Assembly (NCBI RefSeq): GCF_002934065.1
Contig: NZ_CP018049.1
Location: forward strand, 1,610,501 to 1,674,500
Reading direction: 5' to 3'
Length of the DNA stretch: 64,000 bases
Source: Pseudomonas orientalis
GTDB taxonomy: Bacteria; Pseudomonadota; Gammaproteobacteria; Pseudomonadales; Pseudomonadaceae
Numbering within the stretch: position 1 is the stretch's first letter; every line of letters starts with the position of its first letter. The notes under the pieces were generated by a model that saw only the letters and a program-made list of their open reading frames with translations, ran no database searches and was not told where the DNA came from. Positions 41,006 to 50,307 of this stretch are shown here, in pieces. The position numbers were made by a program, and so were the translations under genes.

Positions 41006-42005
41006 CGATGGCCTCCAGGGCAATCACGAAGACAGTAACGTCATCCCGGCCGCGACAGAAGTCACGGTGCAGGATTGCGGCAATCAGGGCAGGGTGGCGG
41101 TGGACGAGCCCCGGATAGTCCGAAAGATTCCAGCGTGATTGCAGGCCGTCGCTGTACAGGATCAGCAACTGATCGGCCACCTGAGCATAGTCGAAGGGTT
41201 GGGCCTTGCGAAACTGCACGCCGATGATACCCGGGTGGGAGGCCAGGCCGCGCGGCTTGCCAGGCCCGATCAGGCTGCCGCCGATATTGCCGATGCCGGT
41301 AAACCTGAGCGTCTCGGACACGGCATCGTACTGGGCTACCGCCATGGCGGCGCCACGGGTGCCGTTCATGCCGATGTGCATATCGCTCATCAGTACGGTC
41401 GAATCCATGAAGGCATTCTGTGCAAACACCTCCTCTCCCGCTCGGGCTGCCTGCTCGGCGTATTCGCCATGGCCGAGCCCGTCGGCCATCATTACGCTGA
41501 ACCGCCCAGGCTCGATCGCCAGGTGCCAGGCATCACCGCAGTGAGGATCGTTATGCAGCGAGTGCTGGCTGACGCCATAGCGAATATCCCGGGTCGTTGC
41601 GGCACGCGGCGTCAGCCTGGCCAGTATCGCTGCGCCACGCTGATCGGCATGGGCATCGAACACCTGCGCCAGGCGCGATATTGCCCCCAGCCCGATGCCC
41701 TGGGTGCCCCCGGTGGAAAAACCGTCCACCAGCCCGCTGTCGATATCAAAGCCCTGCCCACGGTCGATGGCGATCATTTCGACGCCGCCGTTGCCGGTGG
41801 CGCGCAGGTGCAACTCACCGTGCGTGGCATGTTTGAGGATATTGCTGGCAAGCTCGGTGGCGACCAGCGCCACGCGTCCCGCATCGGTCTCATCGAAGCC
41901 CAGCGACTCGGATAAGTGCTGGGCCGTGCGCCGGGCGTGGCCGATCTGGCTGGTATCTTCAATCAACAGCACGTGCGTGAGCGCGCTGGGAATATTCAGG
42001 CCCAT
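40998..42005 (-). CDS. RsbT-like ATPase fused to PP2C/SpoIIE-type phosphatase (RsbX-like)
   Basis: 335 residues. Residues 1-135 resemble an anti-sigma type HATPase (ELASNILKHATHGEL, DRGQGFD, TQGIGLGAISRL). Residues 140-335 form a PP2C domain (MMADGLGHGEYAEQAA, FTGIGNIGGSL, LILYSDGLQSRW, GRDDVTVFVI), with the metal-binding Asp residues. It should reset phosphorylated RsbR/RsbS. The start overlaps the rsbT end by about 10 bases. Confidence 0.85.
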   Translation of the reverse strand: MGLNIPSALTHVLLIEDTSQIGHARRTAQHLSESLGFDETDAGRVALVATELASNILKHATHGELHLRATGNGGVEMIAIDRGQGFDIDSGLVDGFSTGGTQGIGLGAISRLAQVFDAHADQRGAAILARLTPRAATTRDIRYGVSQHSLHNDPHCGDAWHLAIEPGRFSVMMADGLGHGEYAEQAARAGEEVFAQNAFMDSTVLMSDMHIGMNGTRGAAMAVAQYDAVSETLRFTGIGNIGGSLIGPGKPRGLASHPGIIGVQFRKAQPFDYAQVADQLLILYSDGLQSRWNLSDYPGLVHRHPALIAAILHRDFCRGRDDVTVFVIALEAIDG

Positions 42006-42400
42006 CGGGTGATCGTCACGCGGGTACCCTTGCCAGGCTCGGTGTCCAGTTCAAACTCGTCCACCAGGCGCTTGGCTCCGGTGAGCCCAAGGCCCAGGCC
42101 GCCGCCGGAGGTCCAGCCGTCGGTCATCGCCAGCTTGAGGTCGGGAATGCCCGGCCCTTCGTCGCGAAACGTAAGGCGTACGCCGGGGCGGTGGTCTTTC
42201 TCGAGCACTGCCCAGTCCATGTAGCCACCACCGCCATAGACCACGGTATTACGCGCCAACTCGCTGACCGCCGTGACCAGTTTGGTCAGGTCGATCAAGC
42301 GCATGCCGCAGTCCTGGGCCAGTCTGCGTACCAATTGTCGAGCCAGCACAACGTCCTGTTCTATCAGCACAGGGTGTGTGCCGCTGCTGGCTTGGTTCAT
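41996..42400 (-). CDS. rsbT: RsbT-like serine/threonine kinase
   Basis: 134 residues, normal size. HATPase motifs: SELARNTVVYGGGG, RDEGPGIPD and GGGLGLGLTGAKRLVDEF. RsbT is held by the RsbR/RsbS complex and on stress phosphorylates them and leaves to act on partners. The start overlaps the rsbS stop (ATGA). The long frame to 42817 only covers rsbS in another frame. Confidence 0.92.
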   Translation of the reverse strand: MNQASSGTHPVLIEQDVVLARQLVRRLAQDCGMRLIDLTKLVTAVSELARNTVVYGGGGYMDWAVLEKDHRPGVRLTFRDEGPGIPDLKLAMTDGWTSGGGLGLGLTGAKRLVDEFELDTEPGKGTRVTITRWA

Positions 42401-42759
42401 GAGTGTTCTACCCGGTCGCGCAACAGCTTCATGCCGCGCTCGACGTTGAGTGCGGTCGCGACGCCGGGCAGGGTCATGCCTAACTCCACCAGGGTAATGG
42501 CGACCGCAGGCTGCATGCCGACCAGTACGGTTTGTGCATCCATGATCCGGGACAACCCGGAGATGGTGCCGATCATGCGGCCGATGAAGGAGTCGACCAT
42601 GTCCAGCGCCGAGATATCGATAAGCACGCCGCGCGCCGAGGTGCGGCTGATACGCTCGGACAGGTCGTCCTGCAAGGTCAGCGCGAGTTGGTCGTGCATG
42701 TCCACCTGGATGGTCACGAGCAAAAACTCGCCCATCTGCAAAATAGGGATGCGTTCCAT
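42397..42759 (-). CDS. rsbS: RsbS-like STAS protein
   Basis: 120 residues, one STAS domain. Ser57 in LDMVDSFIGRMIG matches the RsbT target Ser of Bacillus RsbS. Starts with MERIPILQMGEFLLVTIQ, typical of the family. It sits between rsbR and rsbT with overlap on the downstream side. Confidence 0.92.
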   Translation of the reverse strand: MERIPILQMGEFLLVTIQVDMHDQLALTLQDDLSERISRTSARGVLIDISALDMVDSFIGRMIGTISGLSRIMDAQTVLVGMQPAVAITLVELGMTLPGVATALNVERGMKLLRDRVEHS

Positions 42760-42761
42760 GC

Positions 42762-43610
42762 TTAAACAGCCTTGGTGATATTGACACCCAGGCGTTTGAG
42801 CGCCAGAGCCAATGCATCGGCGAGATTGGCTTTGGTCACCACACCCTGAAGGTCCAGGCCCAGGTGCACGATGGTCTGGGCGATCTGCGGACGCACGCCG
42901 CTGATAATGCAATCGGCACCCATCAAGCGGATGGCGGTAACGGTTTTCAACAGATGCTGGGCCACCAGGGTATCCACGGTTGGCACGCCGGTGATATCGA
43001 TAATGGCGATCTCCGCGCCGGTGTCGACGATCCGCTGCAGCAGCGATTCCATCACTACCTGGGTGCGTTGCGAATCCAGGGTGCCGATCATCGGCAGGGC
43101 GAGTACGCCATCCCACAGCTTGACCACCGGAGTGGAGAGTTCCAGCAGTTCTTCCTGCTGACGCTTGATCACCGACTCACGGGATTTCTGGAAGGTGCGG
43201 ATGGTGTGCATGCCCAGTGCATCGAGCAGCTCGGACATTTCCCAGAGTTGTTCGCCCAGTTGCGCCGGTTGTTCGGCGTACTCGCGTTGCAGCAATGCAA
43301 ACAGGGGGCCCTTGAGGGCGAAAATGAAGCTGGCGGTCTGTTGCGAGTCCTGCCCGGCCAGGGCACGGCTGTGGGACAGCTTCTCCAGGAATACTCGCGT
43401 TTGCGCCCAGTTTTCATGGTTGGTATTTTGCGAGCCGCCCTGGTGCAAGGCGGCGCTCAGCAGTTCGAGGAATTCGCGGGTCTGCTGTTTGACATCGTCG
43501 CCCTTTACATTACGCGTGGCACCCGAAGCCTCAAGGCTGGTGTTCCATTCGTCAAGGAGAGCGTTACGGTTTTCATGCAGCGCCTGGATTGTGTTCGTTT
43601 GCAGAGTTGC
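42762..43610 (-). CDS. rsbR: RsbR-like stressosome sensor
   Basis: 282 residues from GTG 43610, which has AAGGAGG 6 bases upstream. ATG 43652 is rejected because it lies before the ribosome site. The N-terminal 150 residues are helical with a non-haem-globin-like length; the STAS domain follows (LWDGVLALPMIGTLD, IIDITGVPTVDT, SGVRPQIAQTIVHLG), with Thr residues at the places phosphorylated in RsbRA. First gene of the six-gene operon. Confidence 0.9.
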   Translation of the reverse strand, partial: ATLQTNTIQALHENRNALLDEWNTSLEASGATRNVKGDDVKQQTREFLELLSAALHQGGSQNTNHENWAQTRVFLEKLSHSRALAGQDSQQTASFIFALKGPLFALLQREYAEQPAQLGEQLWEMSELLDALGMHTIRTFQKSRESVIKRQQEELLELSTPVVKLWDGVLALPMIGTLDSQRTQVVMESLLQRIVDTGAEIAIIDITGVPTVDTLVAQHLLKTVTAIRLMGADCIISGVRPQIAQTIVHLGLDLQGVVTKANLADALALALKRLGVNITKAV

Positions 43611-43763
43611 CACGGGTAACCTCCTTGAGTGCCTTGAATAAGCTGCACGCAATTTATACTAAACCGCAGGATTTAGAAGTATTTCGAGTGCTTTCGTATC
43701 GAAGTTGCGCAGGTTTCGCCTATTCCGAACGCATTGGACCCGTGGACATCAACCCTGCCGAAG

Positions 43764-44066
43764 CTAAAGCAACTCTGCATAGCGTTGCCCTCCATAAAAC
43801 ACGCCGAGGATCAACACTGTTTTGTTCGCGGTGTTTACCGTAAAGGCAATGACGGTGCTGTGTCGGTAATGCGTGATGCGCAAGTCAGCCAGCAGGTCGT
43901 CTCGGCGCGTACCACGCAAGGGAAACAGAGAAAAGCTTTCGCAGAGGCTGATGGGTCTGTCGACAAAGCGTGCAGCCACTGCCGCAGAGGCTGCATCGCT
44001 GATGAAGTCTTCAAGAGCATCGAGATGAGCCAGGGCTTGCGGTGCGAAAACCACCGAGTAGCTCAC
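43764..44066 (-). CDS. parE: ParE/RelE-type toxin
   Basis: 100 residues. YSVVFAPQALAHLDALEDFI, then FPLRGTRRDDLLADLRITHYRHSTVIAFTV and LILGVFYGGQRYAELL are in line with ParE-type toxins that act on gyrase or mRNA. Its start overlaps the antitoxin stop (ATGA at 44063-44066). Confidence 0.85.
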   Translation of the reverse strand: MSYSVVFAPQALAHLDALEDFISDAASAAVAARFVDRPISLCESFSLFPLRGTRRDDLLADLRITHYRHSTVIAFTVNTANKTVLILGVFYGGQRYAELL

Positions 44067-44326
44067 GGTTTACCTGGGTTTTTTCGCTGGCGTCTAGCCG
44101 CCATGTGTTCGCGAACCTGCTCGGTGGACAAGGCCCGCTCAGGCTCTGCCTCAAGGGCAGCAGCCGCAGGCACCACCTCGTCGCGCAGCCAGTCTTCCAT
44201 GGCACGGTCGCGCGCCAGCAAGGCCCGCAGGCCGTCGCGAATCACTTCACTTTCGGTGGCATATTCGCCGGAGGCGACTTTGGCTTTGACCAAGGTGGCC
44301 ATTTCAATTGGCAGTGTAATGCTCAT
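44063..44326 (-). CDS. parD: ParD-type antitoxin
   Basis: 87 residues from ATG 44326 (MSITLPIEMATLVKAKV); ATG 44344 is also possible. Ribbon-helix-helix with SGEYATESEVIRDGLRAL, then a C-terminal toxin-binding tail. The longer frame to 44467 runs through the promoter and a palindromic operator, so it is rejected. Confidence 0.85.
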   Translation of the reverse strand: MSITLPIEMATLVKAKVASGEYATESEVIRDGLRALLARDRAMEDWLRDEVVPAAAALEAEPERALSTEQVREHMAARRQRKNPGKP

Positions 44327-44364
44327 TTGCTGGGTCGAGCGCATCTGGAGGTCCGCCGAGGTTG

Positions 44365-44383
44365 AGTAGGATTCAATCCTACT
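44365..44383. promoter_or_regulatory. Operator over the parDE promoter
   Basis: AGTAGGATT and AATCCTACT arms around one C. On the minus strand TTGCAT, 16 bp, TAGGAT forms a promoter whose -10 lies in the palindrome. Confidence 0.65.
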
Positions 44384-44677
44384 GAACCATTGGCGCGATG
44401 CAAGGAGCAGCAGATCAATGCCGATGTCCGGCGACTCGTCGTCTGCCCAAAAGTGATAGGTTTGCATGAGGTGTTACCGCTCCCGTTGTGTAGATCAGGC
44501 AGCAAGTATTGACCCGTTTCGGCAATTGCGTGGCCGTAGGCAGCCGATAACCTGCTGATATGTATAACTTCATATGTGTAACTGGAATATGTCCGCAGAC
44601 CCGACCCGGTCCGCATGGCGTCCTGCCCGCTCCCATACGATAATGCCCGCCACATCGTCCATCCTGGCTTGCCTTCC
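44384..44677. other. Interval between parDE and a LysR gene
   Basis: No supported gene. At 44558-44590 it holds ATATGTATAACTTC and ATATGTGTAACTGG as a direct repeat, followed by ATATGTCC; possibly a regulator site for the LysR gene. Confidence 0.4.
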
Positions 44678-45580
44678 GTGATCATCAACTTCGACCTCAA
44701 TGACCTCCAAGCCTTCCGCGCCGTGGTAGACAAGGGCAGTTTTCGCGGTGCCGCCGAGGCCATCCGAATCTCGCAACCCGCGCTCAGCCGGCGCATCGAA
44801 AAGCTCGAGTCGGCCCTGGATGTAAAGCTGTTCGAACGCACCACGCGGCGAGTCAGCCTGACCATGGTCGGCCGTGCATTCCTGCCTCAGGTCGAACGCA
44901 TGCTCGACGACCTGGACATCGCCCTGATGGGCATCAGCAACGTCGCGTCCACGCGCATGGGAAATGTCACCATCGCCTGTGTGCCGTCCACGGCGTATTA
45001 CTTCATGCCTCACGTCATCTCCGAATTCCACAAGCTGTATCCGAAAATTCGCCTGCGGGTGCTGGATGCCAGTGCCGGTGAGGTGTGCAGTGCGGTGGAA
45101 AGTGGCGAGGCGGATTTTGGCGTGAGTTTCAGCGGCAGCCTGGCCGATGAAGTGGAGTTCGAGCTATTGCTGCAGGAGCGCTATGTGCTGGCCTGTCGTC
45201 GTGACCACCCGTTGGCCGCACGCGAGAGCGTGACGTGGACCGAAGCCTACGAGCACGATTACATCAGCGTGGACAAAACCTCGGGCAACCGCTTTCTGCT
45301 GGACCAGGCCCTGCGCGGTGTGCGGGTGAAAAAGCCGAGTATCTGCGAGACCCACCACGTGACCACGATGATCGGGCTGGTGGAGGCGGGGCTGGGCGTG
45401 GCGATGGTGCCGTCGATTGCAATGCCGGCGTGTGAGCACCCGATTCTGGTGAGTGTGCCGCTGGTGGAACCGCAGGTGATGCGCAATGTGGGCTTGATCA
45501 AGCGCCGCGGGCGGACATTGCCGCCGGCGGCGCTGGAGTTGGAGCGGTTGGTGCGGGAGATGCCGTTTCGGTCAGCGTGA
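44678..45580 (+). CDS. LysR-family regulator
   Basis: 300 residues from GTG 44678; a longer frame from 44615 exists but adds an atypical start. N-terminal winged HTH (FDLNDLQAFRAVVDKGSFRGAAEAIRISQPALSRRIEKLE, in pieces) and a periplasmic-binding-type effector domain. The 3' end overlaps the converging binding-protein gene by 9 bases. Target not known. Confidence 0.85.
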   Translation: MIINFDLNDLQAFRAVVDKGSFRGAAEAIRISQPALSRRIEKLESALDVKLFERTTRRVSLTMVGRAFLPQVERMLDDLDIALMGISNVASTRMGNVTIACVPSTAYYFMPHVISEFHKLYPKIRLRVLDASAGEVCSAVESGEADFGVSFSGSLADEVEFELLLQERYVLACRRDHPLAARESVTWTEAYEHDYISVDKTSGNRFLLDQALRGVRVKKPSICETHHVTTMIGLVEAGLGVAMVPSIAMPACEHPILVSVPLVEPQVMRNVGLIKRRGRTLPPAALELERLVREMPFRSA

Positions 45581-46330
45581 CACCGAGTCCAGGCCGGTGG
45601 ATCGCACCACCGGTTGTGCCTCGGGTGATGCCATGAACTGCAGCAATGCCTTGGCCTCTTCCGGGTGTTCGGCGTTGACCGGGATACCCGCCGCGAAACG
45701 CGTAACGGACTGCACGTCTTCCGGGATCTTGCCGACGAACGTCACGCCCTTGACCGGCAACAATTCCGCCACCTGCTGCAAGCCGACTTCGTAGTCGCCC
45801 TTGGCCACCTGTTCGCCCACCGGTACGCGTTCGATCATGGTGCCCTTGGCCGGCATGCCGAGTTTCTTGAACAGCTCCTTCTCGACGTATACGCCGCTGG
45901 CGCTGTCCGAATACGCCACGGATTTAGCTTTGCTCAGCACGGCTTTGAGTTCGGCGTCAGTATTGATTGATGGTTTTGCCGCGCCTTCCTTCACCACCAA
46001 CCCAATCCGCGAATCCGCCAGCTCCACGCGGGACGCGGGGTCGACCTTGCCTTGTTTGATCAGCTCATCCAGGGCGTAGCCGACCATGATCACCACATCG
46101 GCATGTTCGCCACGGGCCAGGCGGTTGGGAATCGCTTCCGGCGCCTTGCCCATGGAGGGGCCGAGGATGGTGTCGAGGGTATCACCGCTTTGCTTGGCGT
46201 ATTGCGGACCGAGCAGTTTATAGGCGGCAGTAAAGCCGCCGGAGGTCATCACTTTGAGTTCTTCAGCCTGGGCTGACAGCGCCAGAGCGCCAAGGACCAA
46301 GGCGGTGAGGGTTTTGAACAGCGGCTTCAT
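45572..46330 (-). CDS. Periplasmic substrate-binding protein, ModA-like
   Basis: 252 residues from ATG 46330, which overlaps the MFS stop (ATGA). Signal peptide residues 1-22 (LSAQA). The mature part ([45 protein letters not shown]) follows the fold of molybdate-type binding proteins but lacks an ABC transporter nearby. Coupled to an MFS carrier instead, so it may bind an organic acid. Inference. Confidence 0.75.
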   Translation of the reverse strand: MKPLFKTLTALVLGALALSAQAEELKVMTSGGFTAAYKLLGPQYAKQSGDTLDTILGPSMGKAPEAIPNRLARGEHADVVIMVGYALDELIKQGKVDPASRVELADSRIGLVVKEGAAKPSINTDAELKAVLSKAKSVAYSDSASGVYVEKELFKKLGMPAKGTMIERVPVGEQVAKGDYEVGLQQVAELLPVKGVTFVGKIPEDVQSVTRFAAGIPVNAEHPEEAKALLQFMASPEAQPVVRSTGLDSVSR

Positions 46331-47634
46331 TGCACGGCCCCCTGCATGACCTGGCCACGGGTGTTGGCGCGGCGATACAGCGCCAGGGTGGAACACAGGG
46401 CGCACAGTGCAGCGAACATCATCCAGTAGGCGGGCGAAGCCTTGTCTTCGGTGATGTGAATGAACCAGGTCGAGATGGCGGGAGTGAAGCCGCCGAAGAC
46501 GGCGGTTGCCAGGCTGTAGGCCAGGGAGAAGCCCGCCACGCGCACTTCCACCGGCATGATTTCAGTCAGCGCCGGGATCATTGCGCCGTTGTACATACCG
46601 TAGAGGAAGGAGAACCACAGCAGGGTTTCCAGCATGTGTGCAAAGCTTGGCGCGTTGACCACGTAGGACAACGCGGGATAAGCCGTGAGAACGGTCAGCA
46701 CGGTCATGGCTATCAGCACCGGTTTGCGGCCAAAGCGGTCGCTCAGAGTGCCGCCGATCGGTAGCCAGACAAAGTTCGACACCGCCACCAGCAACGTCAC
46801 CAGCAGCGCGTCGGAGGTGCTCAATTGCAGCACGGTTTTGCCGAAGGTCGGTGCGTACACGGTAATCAGGTAGAACGCGGTGGTGGTCATGGCCACCATC
46901 AGCATACCGCCGATGACCACGGTCCAGTTTTTCACCAGGGTGGCCATCACTTCACGCATGGTCGGGCGGTGCTTGCGCTTGGCGAACTCTTCGGTTTCCT
47001 GCAGGTTACGGCGCAGCACGAAGATAAACGGGATGATTACGCAACCCACGGCGAACGGGATGCGCCAGCCCCAGTCTGCAACGACCGCCGGCTCCATCCA
47101 CACGTTCAAGCCATAGCCCAGTGCCGCGGCCACCACGATGGAGATTTGCTGGCTGCCCGACTGCCAGCTGGTGTAGAAGCCCTTGCGGCCCGGGGTGGCC
47201 ATCTCGGACAGGTACACCGACACACCCCCCAGTTCAGCGCCTGCCGAGAAGCCCTGCAACAGGCGACCCAGCAGCACCAGCAACGGTGCCCACAGGCCAA
47301 TGGTGTGATAACCGGGCACCAGCACGATCAACAATGTGCCGCTGGCCATGATCGACAGCGTCACGATCAAGCCTTTGCGACGACCCACGTCATCGATATA
47401 GGCACCCAGAATGATCGCGCCCAGCGGTCGCATCAGGAAGCCAGCACCGAACACGGCAAAGGTCATCATTAACGATGCGAATTCATTGGCGGCGGGGAAA
47501 AAGGCGGCGGCGATGTAGGTGGCATAGAACCCGAACAGGAAAAAATCGAACTGTTCGAGGAAGTTGCCCGAAGTAACGCGCAGTACGGCGCCTACTTTCG
47601 AAGGGGCAGCCGTAGGCCGGGAAGGGCTAGTCAT
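46327..47634 (-). CDS. MFS carrier of the citrate/tricarballylate type
   Basis: 435 residues, 12 membrane helices. [26 protein letters not shown] at the N-terminus (in pieces [14 protein letters not shown]), the loop motif [14 protein letters not shown] and the helix 4-5 motif [20 protein letters not shown] match the metabolite/H+ symporter family (CitA, TcuC, ProP-like). A LysR gene stands opposite, which is likely its regulator. Confidence 0.82.
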   Translation of the reverse strand: MTSPSRPTAAPSKVGAVLRVTSGNFLEQFDFFLFGFYATYIAAAFFPAANEFASLMMTFAVFGAGFLMRPLGAIILGAYIDDVGRRKGLIVTLSIMASGTLLIVLVPGYHTIGLWAPLLVLLGRLLQGFSAGAELGGVSVYLSEMATPGRKGFYTSWQSGSQQISIVVAAALGYGLNVWMEPAVVADWGWRIPFAVGCVIIPFIFVLRRNLQETEEFAKRKHRPTMREVMATLVKNWTVVIGGMLMVAMTTTAFYLITVYAPTFGKTVLQLSTSDALLVTLLVAVSNFVWLPIGGTLSDRFGRKPVLIAMTVLTVLTAYPALSYVVNAPSFAHMLETLLWFSFLYGMYNGAMIPALTEIMPVEVRVAGFSLAYSLATAVFGGFTPAISTWFIHITEDKASPAYWMMFAALCALCSTLALYRRANTRGQVMQGAVQ

Positions 47635-47890
47635 GGTTTTGTGTCTCCAGCGTTCTTTTTAAAGTGCTTGTTTCGCTTAAGACTGGGGATAGTGGCTGAC
47701 ACATTTAGAAATGATAAGTGACAAATTTGGATAGATTGATGCGCGTGGGCTATCAATTCAACGGATCGTCTGGAGGGTTGGTCCTGTTCTGCGATACGAC
47801 CCCCCATAGAAACCGATGCATCGACCGACATAGACGCCGCCCCGTTGCCTTTCTAAACTGCGGCTTGTCGTGGGGAAGGGGCAGGCGCCG

Positions 47891-48814
47891 ATGAATCGCA
47901 ATGAATTACGCAAGGCCGATATCAACCTGATGGTGGTCTTCGAAGCACTGATGCTCGAGCGCAATGTGACGCGGGTGGCGGAGAAGCTGTTTCTCGGCCA
48001 GCCGACCATCAGTTCGGCGCTCAATCGTCTGCGCACCTTGTTCAATGACCCGTTGTTCATTCGCGTCGGCCACCGCATGGAGCCCACCGCGCGCGCCGAG
48101 CAAATTATCCAGCACTTGTCGCCGGCCCTGGATTCACTGTCGTCGGCCTTGAGCCTGACCCATGATTTCGACCCGTCCATCAGCACCATGACCTTTCGTA
48201 TCGGCTTGTCCGATGACGTCGAGTTCGGCCTGTTGCCGCCGTTGCTGCGGGCGCTGCGCCAGGAAGCGCCGCAGGTGGTGTTCGTGGTCCAGCATGTGGA
48301 TTACTGGCGCATTCCCGACCTGCTGGCCTCCGGCGATATCACTGTCGGCATCACCCAGACCCGCGGCCTGCCGGCGAATGCCAAGCGCAAGCTGCTGCGG
48401 CATATCCGGCCGTGCCTGTTGCGCGCCGATGCGTCCGACACACCGCTGACCCTCGATGAGTATTGCGCACGGCCCCATGTGCTGGTGTCCCACACCGCCA
48501 ACGTGGCCGGGTTTGCCGATGAGTGGCTGGCCGAAATCGGTCGCAAGCGGCACGTGGTGCTGTCGGTGCCGCAATACAGTTCGCTGCCGGCCTTGCTTGC
48601 CGGCACTGACATGATCGCCAGCCTGCCGGACTACGCGGCCCACGCCATGGCCGCTGGCGGCAACCTGTTCTGCGAAGCGTTTCCGTTTGAAACGCCGACC
48701 CTGGACTTGTCGATGGTCTGGCTCAGCCACGTCGACACCGACCCGGCGGAACGCTGGATGCGCTCACGCTTGGAGGCGTTCATGAGTGATCGAGGGCTTG
48801 CGCTCCCGGTGTGA
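47891..48814 (+). CDS. LysR-family regulator
   Basis: 307 residues from ATG 47891 (MNRNELRKADINLMVVFEAL). Winged HTH with VTRVAEKLFLGQPTISSALNRLR, then an effector domain. It is divergent from the MFS carrier and binding protein across 256 bp, so it probably controls them. Confidence 0.85.
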   Translation: MNRNELRKADINLMVVFEALMLERNVTRVAEKLFLGQPTISSALNRLRTLFNDPLFIRVGHRMEPTARAEQIIQHLSPALDSLSSALSLTHDFDPSISTMTFRIGLSDDVEFGLLPPLLRALRQEAPQVVFVVQHVDYWRIPDLLASGDITVGITQTRGLPANAKRKLLRHIRPCLLRADASDTPLTLDEYCARPHVLVSHTANVAGFADEWLAEIGRKRHVVLSVPQYSSLPALLAGTDMIASLPDYAAHAMAAGGNLFCEAFPFETPTLDLSMVWLSHVDTDPAERWMRSRLEAFMSDRGLALPV

Positions 48815-48865
48815 GACGCATGATGTATATTCAGGAGTCTTCCTACAAAAAACTCGGAGAACCCC

Positions 48866-49228
48866 ATGCCGCATCTGCACCTGGAATACACCGCCAACCT
48901 GGCGCAACTGGACACCGACAAGGCCCTGTTGCGCCTCAACCATGCGCTGGTGGCTTCCGGGCAGTTTGGCGCCGAGTTCGACATCAAGAGCCGGGCGCTG
49001 AAAGTCGAAAATTTTCGCGTAGGCACCGGCTTGAATGAGCGGGGTTTTGTCGCGGTACGTCTGGCATTGCTCAGCGGGCGCTCGCCGCAGATCAAGCAGC
49101 AATTGTCGCAAAGCCTGCTGGCGGTGCTGCAGGATCTGGGCCCTTGGCCCGAGGGTGTGCAGGTGCAACTGAGCGTCGAATTGCGTGATATGGATCGCGA
49201 TGCCTACAGCAAAGTGGCGATCGGCTGA
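48866..49228 (+). CDS. 5-carboxymethyl-2-hydroxymuconate isomerase family protein
   Basis: 120 residues. MPHLHLEYTANL has the N-terminal Pro that acts as the base in this tautomerase group. The middle (RALKVENFRVGTGLNERGFVAVRLALLSGRS) and end (LQVQLSVELRDMDRDAYSK-like) fit CHMI (HpaF/HpcD). No homoprotocatechuate genes lie nearby, so the natural substrate is open. Ribosome site CGGAGA. Confidence 0.85.
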   Translation: MPHLHLEYTANLAQLDTDKALLRLNHALVASGQFGAEFDIKSRALKVENFRVGTGLNERGFVAVRLALLSGRSPQIKQQLSQSLLAVLQDLGPWPEGVQVQLSVELRDMDRDAYSKVAIG

Positions 49229-49234
49229 CCCCTC

Positions 49235-50170
49235 CTATACAAGTCCCTGATCCGCACACACCTTGAGCATCTGCTCGCGAAACCAGGTGTTGGCGCTGTC
49301 CTGTTCGCTGGTTTCGTTCCACTGCATCTCCAGGGTGAAGCCCGGCAAACCCTGGGGGGCTTCGCAACACCCGTACGCCGAGGTCGACGCCAGCAGCTTC
49401 TGCATGCGGCGCGGCAGGGTCACGATGAAGTCGGTGCCGCTGATCATCTTCAATGCCGCGCTGTAGCTGTTGGCCCGCGCGATCACCTGGCGTCTGTGCG
49501 CCTGGCGCGCCAGCCAACCGTCGATCATGTTGGTGGCGGACGTCCACGGCGTGGGAAACACGTGGCGCCGCTCGACGAAGGCTTGCAGGCTGAACGCGGC
49601 TTCCTGCGGCGTCGAACGCTTGTCGAAGACGCACACCAGGTCGTCTTCGAGCAGTATTTGGCTTTTGAAGTCTTTATGGGCGCGGTGAAAATTCGGGCCG
49701 AAGCAGATCACCAGGTCGAGGCGGCCTTCGCGCAGGTCGTCGGCGGGAATGTCGGCTTCCAGCTTTTGCACATTGACGATCACCGGCAGGTCGGCGCGGT
49801 CGAAGTTTTTCAGCAGGCGCGGCAGGATCAGGTGTTCGAAGTATTCCGGGGCGCACACATTGAAGGTCACAGCCTTGCGGGTCGGGTCGAAGGCCTGGTC
49901 ACCGGCGTGGCACAGGTTGATGCTTTCAAGGATTTTCTGCACGTGGCCGTACATCGTGGTGGCCTTGAATGTCGGGCGCATGCCTGCCCGTGTGTTGATA
50001 AACAACTCGTCTTCGAAACTGGTGCGCAGTTTCTTCAGGCTGTAGCTGACGGTGGACTGGCTGACGAATAGCGTTTCGGACACATCGGTAACGCTGCTCT
50101 GGTCGTAGACAGCGACAAACACCATCAAGTCCTGCATATCGAGCTTTCTGAGCAAGTTACTGTTTAGCAT
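49235..50170 (-). CDS. LysR-family regulator
   Basis: 311 residues. HTH: KLDMQDLMVFVAVYDQSSVTDVSETLFVSQSTVSYSLKKLR (in pieces MQDLMVFVAVYDQSS and VSQSTVSYSLKKL). It ends 7 bases after the isomerase gene in converging orientation. Target unknown. Confidence 0.85.
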   Translation of the reverse strand: MLNSNLLRKLDMQDLMVFVAVYDQSSVTDVSETLFVSQSTVSYSLKKLRTSFEDELFINTRAGMRPTFKATTMYGHVQKILESINLCHAGDQAFDPTRKAVTFNVCAPEYFEHLILPRLLKNFDRADLPVIVNVQKLEADIPADDLREGRLDLVICFGPNFHRAHKDFKSQILLEDDLVCVFDKRSTPQEAAFSLQAFVERRHVFPTPWTSATNMIDGWLARQAHRRQVIARANSYSAALKMISGTDFIVTLPRRMQKLLASTSAYGCCEAPQGLPGFTLEMQWNETSEQDSANTWFREQMLKVCADQGLV

Positions 50171-50307
50171 CGGTTTCGTCCGTAAACCCTTTGTACCGAA
50201 TTCAGTACAAGACTGAGCAAAATGTTAACGGAACGCTCGTACCAATAGAAAGCTCTGTAGGACTCTTCTATGTTTTGAGTGGGACAAATAGTGTTTACAA
50301 CACGACC

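Noticed and set aside
37344..42225. Several long plus-strand frames opposite the MFS, kinase and phosphatase genes
   Set aside because: They mirror well-supported minus-strand genes and have no ribosome sites or known motifs.
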